NCBI GenBank assembly: GCA_020050695.1
Contig: JAGVKI010000140.1
Location: 1-10,480, forward strand
Direction: 5' to 3'
DNA length: 10,480 nucleotides
Origin: Alphaproteobacteria bacterium
Lineage (GTDB): Bacteria; Pseudomonadota; Alphaproteobacteria; Rickettsiales; SXRF01
The stretch's first letter is position 1; each line of letters begins with the position of its first letter. Below are positions 1-6,903 of the stretch, one piece after another. The notes below the pieces were generated by a model that saw only the letters and a list, made by a program, of their open reading frames with translations, did not search any database and had not been told where the DNA came from. Both the position numbers and the translations under genes were made by a program.

Positions 1-836
1 CCCCACCATGCGTCGATGCCGTTATCCATGCAGGCTTTGCCCGCGTAGTTATTGCCTGCAGCGATCCAAACCCCAATGTTAACGGCCAGGGCATTGCTAA
101 ATTACGGGCGGCGGGCATTGAGGTCATTGAAAACATATGCCTGAGAGAAGCAGAAGAACTCAATTGCGGTTTTATTTCGGTTATCAAACGCGGCAGGCCG
201 TTTATCAGTTTGAAAGTGGCAACCTCGCTGGACGGAAAAATTGCCACCTCCGCCTCTGAAAGCCAGTGGATCACTGGGGAGGCTGCACGCCATTACGGCC
301 ATAGCTTACGCAGCCAGTATGATGCGATCGCCACCGGTATCGGTACCGTGCTGGCGGACAATCCACAGCTTACCTGCCGCACCCCAGGACGCGAGGATAA
401 ATCGCCCGTACGCGTGATATTCGACAGCAAACTGCGCCTGCCCGAGACCAGCCAGCTGGCACAAGGCGCACGCGCCGTCCCCGTATGGGCAATCTGCAAT
501 GAATCAATTAAAAACAGTGCCTTATCCGATAAAGGGGTGGACATCTTGCCCTGCGGCGGCGATGGGCGTCCAGACATAGAAAAAGCAATCCATATCCTTA
601 CTGAACGCGGCATTACGCGCCTTTTGGTGGAAGCGGGCACAGGATTATCCACCGCTTTCTTGCTAAGCGGATTGGTTGATCGTATATATTGGTTCAGGGC
701 GCCGCTGGTCATCGGCAATGAAGGCCTGGCAGCATTTGGAACGGGTTTTCCTTCCGCTCTTTCTGAGGCCATGCGCTTTCATATAATTGACCATGTAGCG
801 CTTGCACCCGATAGTTTGGATATATTAGCCAGATAA
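1..836 (+). CDS. ribD: Bifunctional riboflavin biosynthesis deaminase/reductase RibD (5' end missing)
   Basis: RibD deaminates the pyrimidinone made from GTP and then reduces its ribose side chain with NADPH, the second and third steps of riboflavin synthesis. The frame is open from position 3, giving 277 visible residues; family members are about 360, so roughly the first 80, including the deaminase HAE motif, lie upstream of the window. The visible part begins at PPCVDAVIHAGFARVVIA. Its cysteine, codon 9-11, matches the last zinc ligand of the deaminase domain. The reductase domain follows, with SLKVATSLDGKIA, ESQWITG and GIGTVLADNPQLTCR, and ends with the nucleotide-binding region LLVEAGTGLSTAFL. 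An internal ATG at 210 lies inside the reductase domain and is not a real start. The stop is 9 bases before ribE, which continues the same pathway. The family assignment is firm. Confidence 0.96.
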   Translation, partial: PPCVDAVIHAGFARVVIACSDPNPNVNGQGIAKLRAAGIEVIENICLREAEELNCGFISVIKRGRPFISLKVATSLDGKIATSASESQWITGEAARHYGHSLRSQYDAIATGIGTVLADNPQLTCRTPGREDKSPVRVIFDSKLRLPETSQLAQGARAVPVWAICNESIKNSALSDKGVDILPCGGDGRPDIEKAIHILTERGITRLLVEAGTGLSTAFLLSGLVDRIYWFRAPLVIGNEGLAAFGTGFPSALSEAMRFHIIDHVALAPDSLDILAR

Positions 837-845
837 GTTGAGATC

Positions 846-1463
846 ATGTTTACCGGCATCATACATCACATAGGCCGCATCGAAAGCGCGCAAACGCAAG
901 GCGACCTGAAACTGACCATCGCATGCGACTGGCCTGAAAGTTCTCTCGCGCTTGGCGAATCCATCGCATGCAATGGCGCATGCCTTACCATTATTGAAAA
1001 AGGCACCCTGCCTTCTGGCAAAAGCTTCTTTACGGTGGAACTTTCTGCGGAAACGCTGACCTGCACCGCGCCGCGCTGGAAGCAGGGCGATGCCTTGAAC
1101 TTAGAGCGCGCCATGAAGCTTGGCGATACGCTCGATGGCCATATGGTCAGCGGCCATGTCGATGGTATTGCCACCATCCATTCGGTTACCGACAGCGGTG
1201 ATTCACACATTGTTGCCATCGACGCACCTGCTGCGCTATCCTGCTATATTGCAGAAAAAGGTTCGGTAACGCTCGACGGCGTTTCACTGACCGTCAACAA
1301 GGTGGAAGCAAGCCGCTTCTACGTAAATATTATTCCGCATACCTGGAAAGTGACTACCCTTGGCCAACGCAAGGCAGGTGACAACATCAATATTGAAATC
1401 GACCTCATCGCCCGCTACGTAGCAAGGCTGCTAGGCCGTAAGGAGACAGACCATGCCGCATAG
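846..1463 (+). CDS. ribE: Riboflavin synthase, alpha subunit
   Basis: This enzyme dismutates two molecules of 6,7-dimethyl-8-ribityllumazine into riboflavin and the pyrimidinedione that RibH reuses. The 205-residue length is normal. The protein shows the tandem lumazine-binding repeats of the family. The first repeat starts MFTGII (1-6) and carries GESIACNGACLT (37-48). The linker has LERAMKLGDTLDGHMVSGH (86-104). The second repeat has KGSVTLDGVSLTVN (138-151) and IPHTW (163-167). MFTGII is the invariant family N-terminus, which fixes the start even though the site before it (TTGAGATC) is weak. It lies 9 bases after ribD, and its last 11 bases overlap ribBX. The E. coli equivalent is named ribC. 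Nothing is odd apart from the overlap. Confidence 0.97.
   Translation: MFTGIIHHIGRIESAQTQGDLKLTIACDWPESSLALGESIACNGACLTIIEKGTLPSGKSFFTVELSAETLTCTAPRWKQGDALNLERAMKLGDTLDGHMVSGHVDGIATIHSVTDSGDSHIVAIDAPAALSCYIAEKGSVTLDGVSLTVNKVEASRFYVNIIPHTWKVTTLGQRKAGDNINIEIDLIARYVARLLGRKETDHAA
1439..1445 (+). promoter_or_regulatory. Strong Shine-Dalgarno of ribBX inside the ribE 3' end
   Basis: TAAGGAG sits 7 bases before the ribBX ATG at 1453 and within the last codons of ribE. It is the best ribosome-binding site in the plus-strand block and fixes the ribBX start despite the 11-base overlap. The other plus-strand genes have weaker sites, so RibBX may be translated more independently of its upstream neighbour than they are. 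That last point is inference. Confidence 0.7.
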
Positions 1464-2556
1464 CCAGTTATCACCTATTGAAGAAATCATCGAAGAAGCA
1501 CGCAGTGGACGCATGTTCATACTGGTCGATGATGAAGACCGTGAAAACGAAGGCGACCTGGTGATACCTGCGCAGTTCGCAACACCCGAGGCCATCAACT
1601 TCATGGCCAAGCATGGGCGCGGCCTTATCTGTCTTTCCATGACGCGTGAGCGCGTAGAGCATCTCGGCCTGAATTTAATGTCACGCGATAACAGTTCCCG
1701 CCACCAGACGGCATTTACCGTTTCCATCGAAGCGCGTGAAGGCGTAACCACCGGCATTTCCGCCGCCGACCGCGCACGCACCGTGCAGGTTGCTATCGAC
1801 CCATCTAAAACCGCTGCCGACATCGGTTCGCCTGGCCATGTATTTCCGCTGGTCGCAAAGGATGGCGGCGTACTGGTACGCACCGGACATACCGAAGCAG
1901 CGGTAGATATTTCACGCCTTGCAGGGCTTAACCCATCGGGCGTTATCTGCGAAATCATGAATGACGACGGCACCATGGCGCGCCTGCCCGACCTGATTGT
2001 ATTTGCCAAACAGCATGGCCTTAAAATCGCCACCATTGCCGATCTTATTTCCTACCGGCGCCGCTCGGAAAAGCTGGTGACCCGCGTAGTGGAAAGCAAT
2101 TTTGAAAGTCATTTCGGCGGCAAGTTCCAAATGATCGTCTATACCGCTACCCATGAGTATGCTGAGCATATTGCACTGGTCAAAGGCAAGATCGCCCCCA
2201 GCAAACCGGTGCTGGTGCGCATGCACGCACTCAACCTGCTGCAGGACGTGTTTGCCGATGCAGGTGGAATCCATGACATGCTGCAGGCCTCCATGCAGCA
2301 AATTGCCGATAACGGCAGCGGCATCATTGTGCTGATACGCGAGCCCATCCGCACCTCGGTATCTGACCGCCTGCGCCTGCGCCTTGGCAAAGACCCGGTA
2401 GCCCCTACTGACCTGCGCGATTATGGCATTGGCGCCCAGATACTGCTCGACCTTGGCGTGCGCGACATGGTACTACTGTCCAATTCCAAACGCGCTGTTA
2501 TCGGGCTTGAGGGCTACGGACTTACTATCTCCGGCTATGAACCAGTAAAACTATAA
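1453..2556 (+). CDS. ribBX: 3,4-dihydroxy-2-butanone 4-phosphate synthase fused to a degenerate GTP cyclohydrolase II-like domain (RibBX type)
   Basis: The N-terminal RibB domain (about 1-205) converts ribulose 5-phosphate to the four-carbon unit that RibH uses. It shows the acidic active-site loop DDEDRENEGD (26-35), RTGHTEAAVD (143-152) and CEIMNDDGTMAR (166-177). The C-terminal part (about 206-367) is alignable with GTP cyclohydrolase II through DLRDYGIGAQILLDLGV (320-336) and LEGYGLTI (352-359). However, the zinc-binding cysteines of RibA (HSEC and RCDCG in E. coli) are replaced by HALN (258-261) and GGIHD (271-275). The substrate loop RQEGR is replaced by REPIR (296-300). DHBP synthase activity is therefore expected and cyclohydrolase activity is not. 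Similar RibB-RibX chimeras are known from rhizobia. Automatic annotation would probably call it ribBA or ribB. A strong ribosome-binding site supports the ATG. Confidence 0.93.
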   Translation: MPHSQLSPIEEIIEEARSGRMFILVDDEDRENEGDLVIPAQFATPEAINFMAKHGRGLICLSMTRERVEHLGLNLMSRDNSSRHQTAFTVSIEAREGVTTGISAADRARTVQVAIDPSKTAADIGSPGHVFPLVAKDGGVLVRTGHTEAAVDISRLAGLNPSGVICEIMNDDGTMARLPDLIVFAKQHGLKIATIADLISYRRRSEKLVTRVVESNFESHFGGKFQMIVYTATHEYAEHIALVKGKIAPSKPVLVRMHALNLLQDVFADAGGIHDMLQASMQQIADNGSGIIVLIREPIRTSVSDRLRLRLGKDPVAPTDLRDYGIGAQILLDLGVRDMVLLSNSKRAVIGLEGYGLTISGYEPVKL

Positions 2557-2569
2557 TTATAGGCAAGAC

Positions 2570-3004
2570 ATGGACCATATTCTTATTGTTTCAGGTCGTT
2601 TTTACGATCATATCTGCGATGAACTGGTGCGCGGTGCCAGCGAATTCCTGAATGGAAAAGCAAGCTTCAACGTCATTAGTGTGCCCGGCGCACTTGAGGT
2701 GCCCTCTGTCATTCGTTATGCCATCGCCGCTAACAGCTATGACGGATTTGTCGCGCTTGGCTGCGTAATTCGCGGTGAAACCTCACATTACGAAACGGTT
2801 TGCCATGAAAGCGCACGTGCGCTCAGCCTGCTTACCTTGCAGTTCAATGCGGCTATCGGTAACGGTATCCTGACGGTGGAAAACGAGCAGCAAGCGCTGG
2901 TGCGCGCCAATGTGAATGACGGCAATAAAGGCGCAGGCGCTGCCGCAGCCTGCCTGCGATTAATCGAACTGAAAAAACAATTTGGCCTTGGAAGGCGCCC
3001 ATAA
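2570..3004 (+). CDS. ribH: 6,7-dimethyl-8-ribityllumazine synthase (lumazine synthase)
   Basis: RibH condenses the RibBX product with the ribityl-pyrimidinedione to give lumazine, the substrate of RibE; family members assemble as pentamers or larger shells. At 144 residues it is slightly short but complete. Visible features are the substrate-stacking Phe in SGRFYD (F11), PGALEVP (39-45), IRGETSHYE (67-75) with the catalytic-type His73, and LTVENEQQALVRA (101-113) with Arg112 in the phosphate-binding position, followed by GNKG (118-121). AGG lies 8 bases before the ATG and the gap to ribBX is 13 bases, so co-expression with the rest of the pathway is likely. No key residue is missing. Confidence 0.96.
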   Translation: MDHILIVSGRFYDHICDELVRGASEFLNGKASFNVISVPGALEVPSVIRYAIAANSYDGFVALGCVIRGETSHYETVCHESARALSLLTLQFNAAIGNGILTVENEQQALVRANVNDGNKGAGAAAACLRLIELKKQFGLGRRP

Positions 3005-3006
3005 AC

Positions 3007-3504
3007 ATGCCTGAAAGCGCAAAAAAAACCACAGCCCCGGCCAATCCGTCACTTCAGAAAAAAAGTGCCGCGCGTGTCGCCGCCGTGCAATGCCTTTACA
3101 CCCAGTCCTTCCATGAGCGTAAACAGTCGCCGGAAAAACAGGTGGAGATACTAAAGGCACGCCTTAAGAATAACGAAAATGAACAAAAGCTGGTGGTGGG
3201 AAAATCCATCGAGCCGAACTACAAGCTGGTAGAAAGCCTGCTTGCAGGCATTGATGAAAACCTCGATGAGGTCAATCACCGCCTGCAAGGCACCATTAGC
3301 GAAAAATGGTCGCAGGAGCGCATGAGCCCTGTGCTGGTAGCTATTTTGCAGTGCGCTATTTACGAATTGTTTTTCGGCAAGGAAATCAGCACCAAAATCG
3401 TAATTGATGAATATACCAAACTGTCGCGCATGTTTTTCTCCGATGCCGAAGTGGATTTTGTCTACGGGGCGCTATCGGCGCTGGTGCAACGTTACCACCA
3501 GTAG
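3007..3504 (+). CDS. nusB: Transcription antitermination factor NusB
   Basis: NusB binds boxA RNA together with NusE (ribosomal protein S10) and joins the antitermination complex on rRNA operons. The protein is 165 residues against 139 in E. coli. The extra length comes from a Lys/Ala/Pro-rich N-terminal extension (about 1-18) and a charged stretch around 45-66 before the second half of the all-helical fold. Family signatures are ARVAAVQCLYTQS (22-34), the helix around VLVAILQCAIYEL, then KIVIDEYTKLSRMFFSDAEVDF and YGALSALV near the end. It starts 2 bases after the ribH stop, with GGAAGG about 11 bases upstream. The ribH-nusB-thiL order is widespread in Proteobacteria, which supports the call. 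Confidence 0.95.
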   Translation: MPESAKKTTAPANPSLQKKSAARVAAVQCLYTQSFHERKQSPEKQVEILKARLKNNENEQKLVVGKSIEPNYKLVESLLAGIDENLDEVNHRLQGTISEKWSQERMSPVLVAILQCAIYELFFGKEISTKIVIDEYTKLSRMFFSDAEVDFVYGALSALVQRYHQ

Positions 3505-3510
3505 CATGTC

Positions 3511-4488
3511 ATGGATGAATTCGATCTCATCCGCCAGTATTTTGCTCCCTTAAGCCAGGGCTTCGACGGCAGCCTGGGTCTTACCGACGACGCAGCTATA
3601 CTGCCTTACATTCCCGGCCATGATCTTATTGTCACCAAGGATGCCCTCAGCGAGGGTGTTCATTTTTTTGGCACGGAGCCTGCCTACCAGATCGCGCAAA
3701 AAACGCTGCGCGTGAACCTGTCAGACCTTGCAGCCATGGGCGCCAAACCGCTGGCCTATTTTCTGGGTATCATGCTGCCGCGTGAAACCGAGCAGGCATG
3801 GGTGGCTGAATTTGCACGCGGACTGGCTGAAGACCAGCAGGCCTTTGGAATCTATCTTGCAGGCGGCGATACCATTTCCACACGCGGCCCCCTTTCCTTT
3901 TCTATCACTGCTATAGGGTCAGTGCCGCAGGGACGCAGCTTAAAGCGCAGCCACGCCCAGCCGGGCGATCTTATTTTTGTCACCGGCACGCTTGGCGACA
4001 GCGCGCTTGGCCTTCGCCTGCTCAATGGCAGCATCGAAACATTACTGCCAGATGATGCGAGGCATTGGCTTGAGAACCGTTATTTCCTGCCGCAGCCTCG
4101 CCTGGAACTGGGCAGCAGGCTTATCGGCCATGCCAATGCCTGCATGGACATATCGGACGGGTTGATGCAGGACCTTACCCATATCTGCAATGCTTCCGAA
4201 GTGGGCGCAATTTTAGAGAAACAGAAACTGCCTGTAAGCGCCGCCGCGCAGCAATTGCTGCAGCAGGATGATACATTGTGGCGACATGTGCTGACGGGCG
4301 GCGATGACTATGAACTGCTCTTTACCGCACCCGCCAGCCAGCATGTGGCCATTGCGGCGCTGGCTGCTGAACTACAGGTGCCCCTTAGCGTCATTGGCGC
4401 AATCGAAGAGGGCCAGGGCGCAATCGTGCGCGATGAACAGGGTAATGCCATAACCTTCAGCAAGCCCGGCTTTAATCATTTTATATAA
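3511..4488 (+). CDS. thiL: Thiamine-monophosphate kinase ThiL
   Basis: ThiL phosphorylates thiamine monophosphate with ATP to give thiamine diphosphate, the active cofactor, in the cytoplasm. The 325-residue length is typical. The PurM-type ATP-binding N-terminal half has TDDAAIL (25-31; a Thr where many relatives have Gly), VTKDALSEGVHF (41-52), VNLSDLAAMGAKP (68-80) and AGGDT (117-121). The C-terminal half has GDLIFVTGTLGDSALG (152-167), MDISDGLMQDL (212-222) and LTGGDDYELLFTAP (261-274). These Asp-rich loops bind Mg-ATP. The ATG follows the nusB stop by 6 bases without a clear Shine-Dalgarno, so coupling to nusB is plausible. Another ATG at 3506 is out of frame. Its stop is only 14 bases from the convergent comM stop. 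Confidence 0.96.
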   Translation: MDEFDLIRQYFAPLSQGFDGSLGLTDDAAILPYIPGHDLIVTKDALSEGVHFFGTEPAYQIAQKTLRVNLSDLAAMGAKPLAYFLGIMLPRETEQAWVAEFARGLAEDQQAFGIYLAGGDTISTRGPLSFSITAIGSVPQGRSLKRSHAQPGDLIFVTGTLGDSALGLRLLNGSIETLLPDDARHWLENRYFLPQPRLELGSRLIGHANACMDISDGLMQDLTHICNASEVGAILEKQKLPVSAAAQQLLQQDDTLWRHVLTGGDDYELLFTAPASQHVAIAALAAELQVPLSVIGAIEEGQGAIVRDEQGNAITFSKPGFNHFI

Positions 4489-4489
4489 G

Positions 4490-4518
4490 AGCAGTTCCGC
4501 TGTTAAGCAGCTTCGCTG
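4490..4518 (+). repeat. Imperfect 13-base direct repeat across the convergent thiL/comM 3' ends
   Basis: AGCAGTTCCGCTG (4490-4502) and AGCAGCTTCGCTG (4506-4518) match at 11 of 13 positions and bracket the comM stop. The second copy contains a small hairpin, CAGC-TTC-GCTG, and an alternative pairing GCTG-TTAAG-CAGC joins the two copies. Stems are only 4 base pairs and no T-run follows on either strand, so I do not call a terminator. This is the only non-coding sequence between the two gene blocks. Confidence 0.4.
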
Positions 4519-6032
4519 ACACGCCCCAGCTGCAACTGGCGGTAGGAAATGGCCTCGGCCACGTGCGGCTGCTTGATCATATCGCTTTGATCTAAGTCAG
4601 CGATGGTGCGCGCCACACGCAGTACGCGGGTATAGCCGCGCATGGAAAGACGCAGCTTCTCGGTAGCCTGCTCCAGCATCGCTTTTCCCTTATCGTCGGA
4701 CTGCACCAGATCATGCAAACGTTCACCCGATAGTTCCGCATTGATACGTTCTTTCATACCCAGCTTGGCAAAGCGCGCCTTTTGCATCTGGCGGGCAGCG
4801 GCTACGCGGGCAGCCACACTGCTGCTTTCCTCGCCGGGTTTGGTGCTGAGCATTTCAAGCGTTGCAACTTCCGGCACTTCAATGGTGATGTCAAAACGGT
4901 CAAACAGTGGGCCGGAAATTTTAGACTGGTAATCACCACCACAGCGCGGCGCTTTATTGCAGGCACGCTCAGCATCGGCAAGATAGCCGCAGCGGCAGGG
5001 ATTCATGGCGGCCACCAGCTGGAAGCGCGCAGGGTAAGTCACATGCGCCTGCGCGCGTGCCACGCTGATGCGCCCCGTTTCCAGTGGCTGGCGCAGCGAT
5101 TCAAGCACCGCGCGCTGGAATTCAGGTAATTCATCCAGGAATAATACGCCGTGATGCGCGAGCGATATTTCGCCCGGCAGCGCGCGCTTACCGCCACCAA
5201 CCATGGCTGCCATGGAACTGGAATGATGCGGCTCGCGAAACGGCCTGCGCGAGCTAAGGCTGCCGCTTTCCAGCTTGCCTGCAATACTGGCGACCATACT
5301 GGCTTCTAAAATTTCGGAGGCATCCATCAGTGGCAATATGCCCGGTATGCACGATGCCAGCATGGATTTACCTGCGCCCGGCGGGCCAACCATCAGCAGG
5401 TTATGACCGCCCGCGGCGGCAACTTCCAGTGCGCGCCGCGCTACATGCTGGCCACGTATTTCGCGCATATCGGTATAACGCGCCGGATTAACCTGCGTAT
5501 CGCATTGCGGGGCCGAAAGCACCTGCGTGCCTTTGAAATGATTGATAAGCGCCAGCAGTGACGATGGCGCCAATATGCCTTCCAGACCGGACCATGCGGC
5601 TTCCGGGCCATTGGCCTGCGAGCAGATAAGACCTTTGTCTTCACCAGCCGCATGCAACGCCGCAGGCAGAACGCCAGCCACCGGCAGCAGCCCACCATCG
5701 AGCGATAATTCACCCAGCGCCACATAGCCCGCGAGTTCATCGGCAGGCAGCACCCCCATGGCAATCAGCATACCAATGGCAATCGGAAGATCGAAATGGC
5801 TGCCTTCTTTTACAATATCGGCTGGCGCTAAATTCACCACGATGCGCTTTACCGGCATAGACAGCCCCAGCGCATGAATAGCGGCGCGCACACGCTCCTT
5901 AGATTCACCTACCGCTTTATCGGGAAGCCCTACAATGGTAAATGACGGAAGACCCGCCACCATCTGCACCTGCACATCAATGGGTCGTGCTTCAATGCCT
6001 TCAAAGGCAACGGTTGCTACATGCGCGGTCAT
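4503..6032 (-). CDS. comM: YifB/ComM family AAA+ ATPase (Mg chelatase-like; branch-migration helicase homologue)
   Basis: ComM homologues are hexameric AAA+ helicases that drive branch migration while incoming DNA is integrated during natural transformation; they also occur in species not known to be competent. The 509-residue length is standard. The N-terminal Lon-protease-like domain (about 1-170) includes VGLPDKAVGESKERVRAA and PADIVKEGSHFDLPIAIG. The ATPase domain has Walker A GPPGAGKS (216-223), Walker B GVLFLDELPEF (295-305), AAMNPCRCGY (341-350) with a four-cysteine cluster (C346, C348, C358, C364), and ISGPLFDRFDI (372-382). The Mg_chelatase_C helical domain ends at SYRQLQLGR. I chose the ATG at 6032 because MTAHVATVAFEGIEA is the family N-terminus, AGGAG lies 9 bases upstream, and the ATG overlaps the maf stop as ATGA. 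The 41 open codons further upstream are maf read in another frame. Confidence 0.95.
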   Translation of the reverse strand: MTAHVATVAFEGIEARPIDVQVQMVAGLPSFTIVGLPDKAVGESKERVRAAIHALGLSMPVKRIVVNLAPADIVKEGSHFDLPIAIGMLIAMGVLPADELAGYVALGELSLDGGLLPVAGVLPAALHAAGEDKGLICSQANGPEAAWSGLEGILAPSSLLALINHFKGTQVLSAPQCDTQVNPARYTDMREIRGQHVARRALEVAAAGGHNLLMVGPPGAGKSMLASCIPGILPLMDASEILEASMVASIAGKLESGSLSSRRPFREPHHSSSMAAMVGGGKRALPGEISLAHHGVLFLDELPEFQRAVLESLRQPLETGRISVARAQAHVTYPARFQLVAAMNPCRCGYLADAERACNKAPRCGGDYQSKISGPLFDRFDITIEVPEVATLEMLSTKPGEESSSVAARVAAARQMQKARFAKLGMKERINAELSGERLHDLVQSDDKGKAMLEQATEKLRLSMRGYTRVLRVARTIADLDQSDMIKQPHVAEAISYRQLQLGRVSEAA

Positions 6033-6601
6033 GCGGCTATCACTCCTGCGCTTGCCAGCATCTGCTGGGTTTCGGTAAGCGGGAGTCCCACCACATTGGA
6101 AAACGAGCCGTTGATAGAAGGAATAAACGCGCCGCTGCTGCCCTGAATAGAGCAAGCACCGGCTTTGCCCTTCCAGTCACCGGTGGCGATATAGTCTTTA
6201 ATCTGCTTATCGGTAAGACGCGCGAAACGTACCGTGGTAGTTACCAGCTTCTGGCGTGCTTTGCCCTTATGCACCACACACACAGATGTATGCACACGGT
6301 GGCGGCGGCCAGAGAGCAGCTGCAAGATGGCAAAGGCCTCAGCTTCATTTTCTGCCTTGCCTATGATGCGCCTGCCAAGGGCAACCGTGGTATCGGCAGA
6401 GAGCACTACGCAATCAGGATGTTGCTGCGCGATCGCTTCTGCCTTCTGGCGAGCGACACGCTGAACATAGATCGTGGGTATTTCGTTTTTGTAGGGGGTC
6501 TCATCTATATCGGCGGGAAGCACCTGATCAGGCGTAACACCGATTTGTTTGAGCAGTTCAATCCGCCGGGGAGATGCAGATGCAAGAATAAAACGAGCCA
6601 T
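6029..6601 (-). CDS. maf: Maf family nucleotide pyrophosphatase
   Basis: Maf proteins hydrolyse non-canonical or surplus nucleoside triphosphates to monophosphates and help keep modified nucleotides out of nucleic acids. The protein is 190 residues, normal for the family. It shows the N-terminal LASASPRR (6-13), DIDET (31-35), LSADTTV (67-73) with the metal/base Asp70, LLSGRRHRVHT (95-105), KAGACSIQG (146-154), and NVVGLPLTET (169-178). The KAGA-x-x-IQG and NVVGLPL motifs resemble the YhdE-like (dTTP/UTP) subgroup more than the YceF-like (7-methyl-GTP) subgroup; this substrate call is inference. GGGAGG sits very close (2 bases) to the ATG. It follows infA by 19 bases, as in many alphaproteobacteria, and its TGA overlaps the comM ATG. 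Confidence 0.94.
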   Translation of the reverse strand: MARFILASASPRRIELLKQIGVTPDQVLPADIDETPYKNEIPTIYVQRVARQKAEAIAQQHPDCVVLSADTTVALGRRIIGKAENEAEAFAILQLLSGRRHRVHTSVCVVHKGKARQKLVTTTVRFARLTDKQIKDYIATGDWKGKAGACSIQGSSGAFIPSINGSFSNVVGLPLTETQQMLASAGVIAA

Positions 6602-6620
6602 AGCCTCCCTAGCCTAATTA

Positions 6621-6839
6621 CTATTTTTCGCGGAACTTAATGCGCCCTTTGGTCAGGTCATAGGGGGTCATTTCCACAATCACCTTATCGGCAACCAGTA
6701 CGCGGATGCGGTTTTTGCGCATGCGGCCCGAGGTATGGGCAATCACGAGATGGCCGTTCTCCAGCTTCACGCGGAAGGTGGCGTTTGGCAGCAGTTCGGT
6801 AACAACACCAGGGAATTCAAGTAGTTCTTCTTTTGACAT
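6621..6839 (-). CDS. infA: Translation initiation factor IF-1
   Basis: IF-1 occupies the 30S ribosomal A site during initiation and works with IF-2 and IF-3. The 72-residue protein is the standard length and almost entirely a single S1/OB fold. It matches the family throughout, including [20 protein letters not shown] (9-28), [20 protein letters not shown] (29-48) and [13 protein letters not shown] (55-67). The stop TAG is followed at once by an in-frame TAA. The nearest good Shine-Dalgarno-like sequence, AAGGA, is about 15 bases before the ATG, further than usual. The 42-base leader is AT-rich and holds repeats described separately, so infA may have its own promoter or leader control. Confidence 0.98.
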   Translation of the reverse strand: MSKEELLEFPGVVTELLPNATFRVKLENGHLVIAHTSGRMRKNRIRVLVADKVIVEMTPYDLTKGRIKFREK

Positions 6840-6848
6840 AGTCTGTAC

Positions 6849-6883
6849 GTTATATCCTTAACTTTTATAAAAGGGGTTATATC
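6849..6883 (-). repeat. Direct repeats flanking a perfect palindrome upstream of infA
   Basis: The gap between the UPF0262 gene and infA contains a perfect 12-base palindrome, CTTTTATAAAAG (6862-6873). It is flanked by two identical 8-base direct repeats, GTTATATC on the plus strand (6849-6856 and 6876-6883), starting 27 bases apart. Read towards infA these are GATATAAC. The distal copy overlaps the UPF0262 stop codon and the proximal copy lies inside the infA leader. The arrangement could be an operator or RNA element, or simply AT-rich spacer. The repeats are visible; a function is conjecture. Confidence 0.4.
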
Positions 6884-6903
6884 ACTTAATATGCAAAACG
6901 CAA
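6876..6903 (-). promoter_or_regulatory. Possible sigma-70-type promoter for infA-maf-comM
   Basis: On the minus strand TTGCGT (6903-6898) and TATAAC (6881-6876) are 16 bases apart, close to the -35/-10 consensus. A transcript would start a little over 30 bases before the infA ATG and would include the palindrome and the second GATATAAC. The -35 part lies inside the UPF0262 coding end. The match is moderate and in AT-rich sequence, so chance is a real alternative. Confidence 0.25.

Noticed and set aside
1431..2036. A 201-codon minus-strand open frame inside ribBX.
   Set aside because: It mirrors conserved RibB coding sequence, is rich in Arg, Ser and Met, and has no family resemblance.
1453..2556. 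Calling the gene a functional bifunctional ribBA.
   Set aside because: The zinc cysteines and the substrate-binding loop of GTP cyclohydrolase II are absent, so only the RibB activity is supported.
837..2569. An FMN riboswitch in the riboflavin operon.
   Set aside because: The gaps between rib genes are at most 13 bases, too short for the aptamer. Any riboswitch would be upstream of ribD or at an unlinked gene.
4490..4518. A bidirectional intrinsic terminator between thiL and comM.
   Set aside because: The possible stems are only 4 base pairs and no T-run follows on either strand.
6033..6155. A 41-codon in-frame N-terminal extension of comM.
   Set aside because: Its sequence is the maf 3' end read in another frame. 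Family homology, the ribosome-binding site and the ATGA overlap all place the start at 6032.
5942..6640. A 232-codon plus-strand open frame covering maf and the comM start.
   Set aside because: It lies opposite two well-conserved genes and their overlap, has a composition unlike the real proteins here, and has no ribosome-binding site that I trust.
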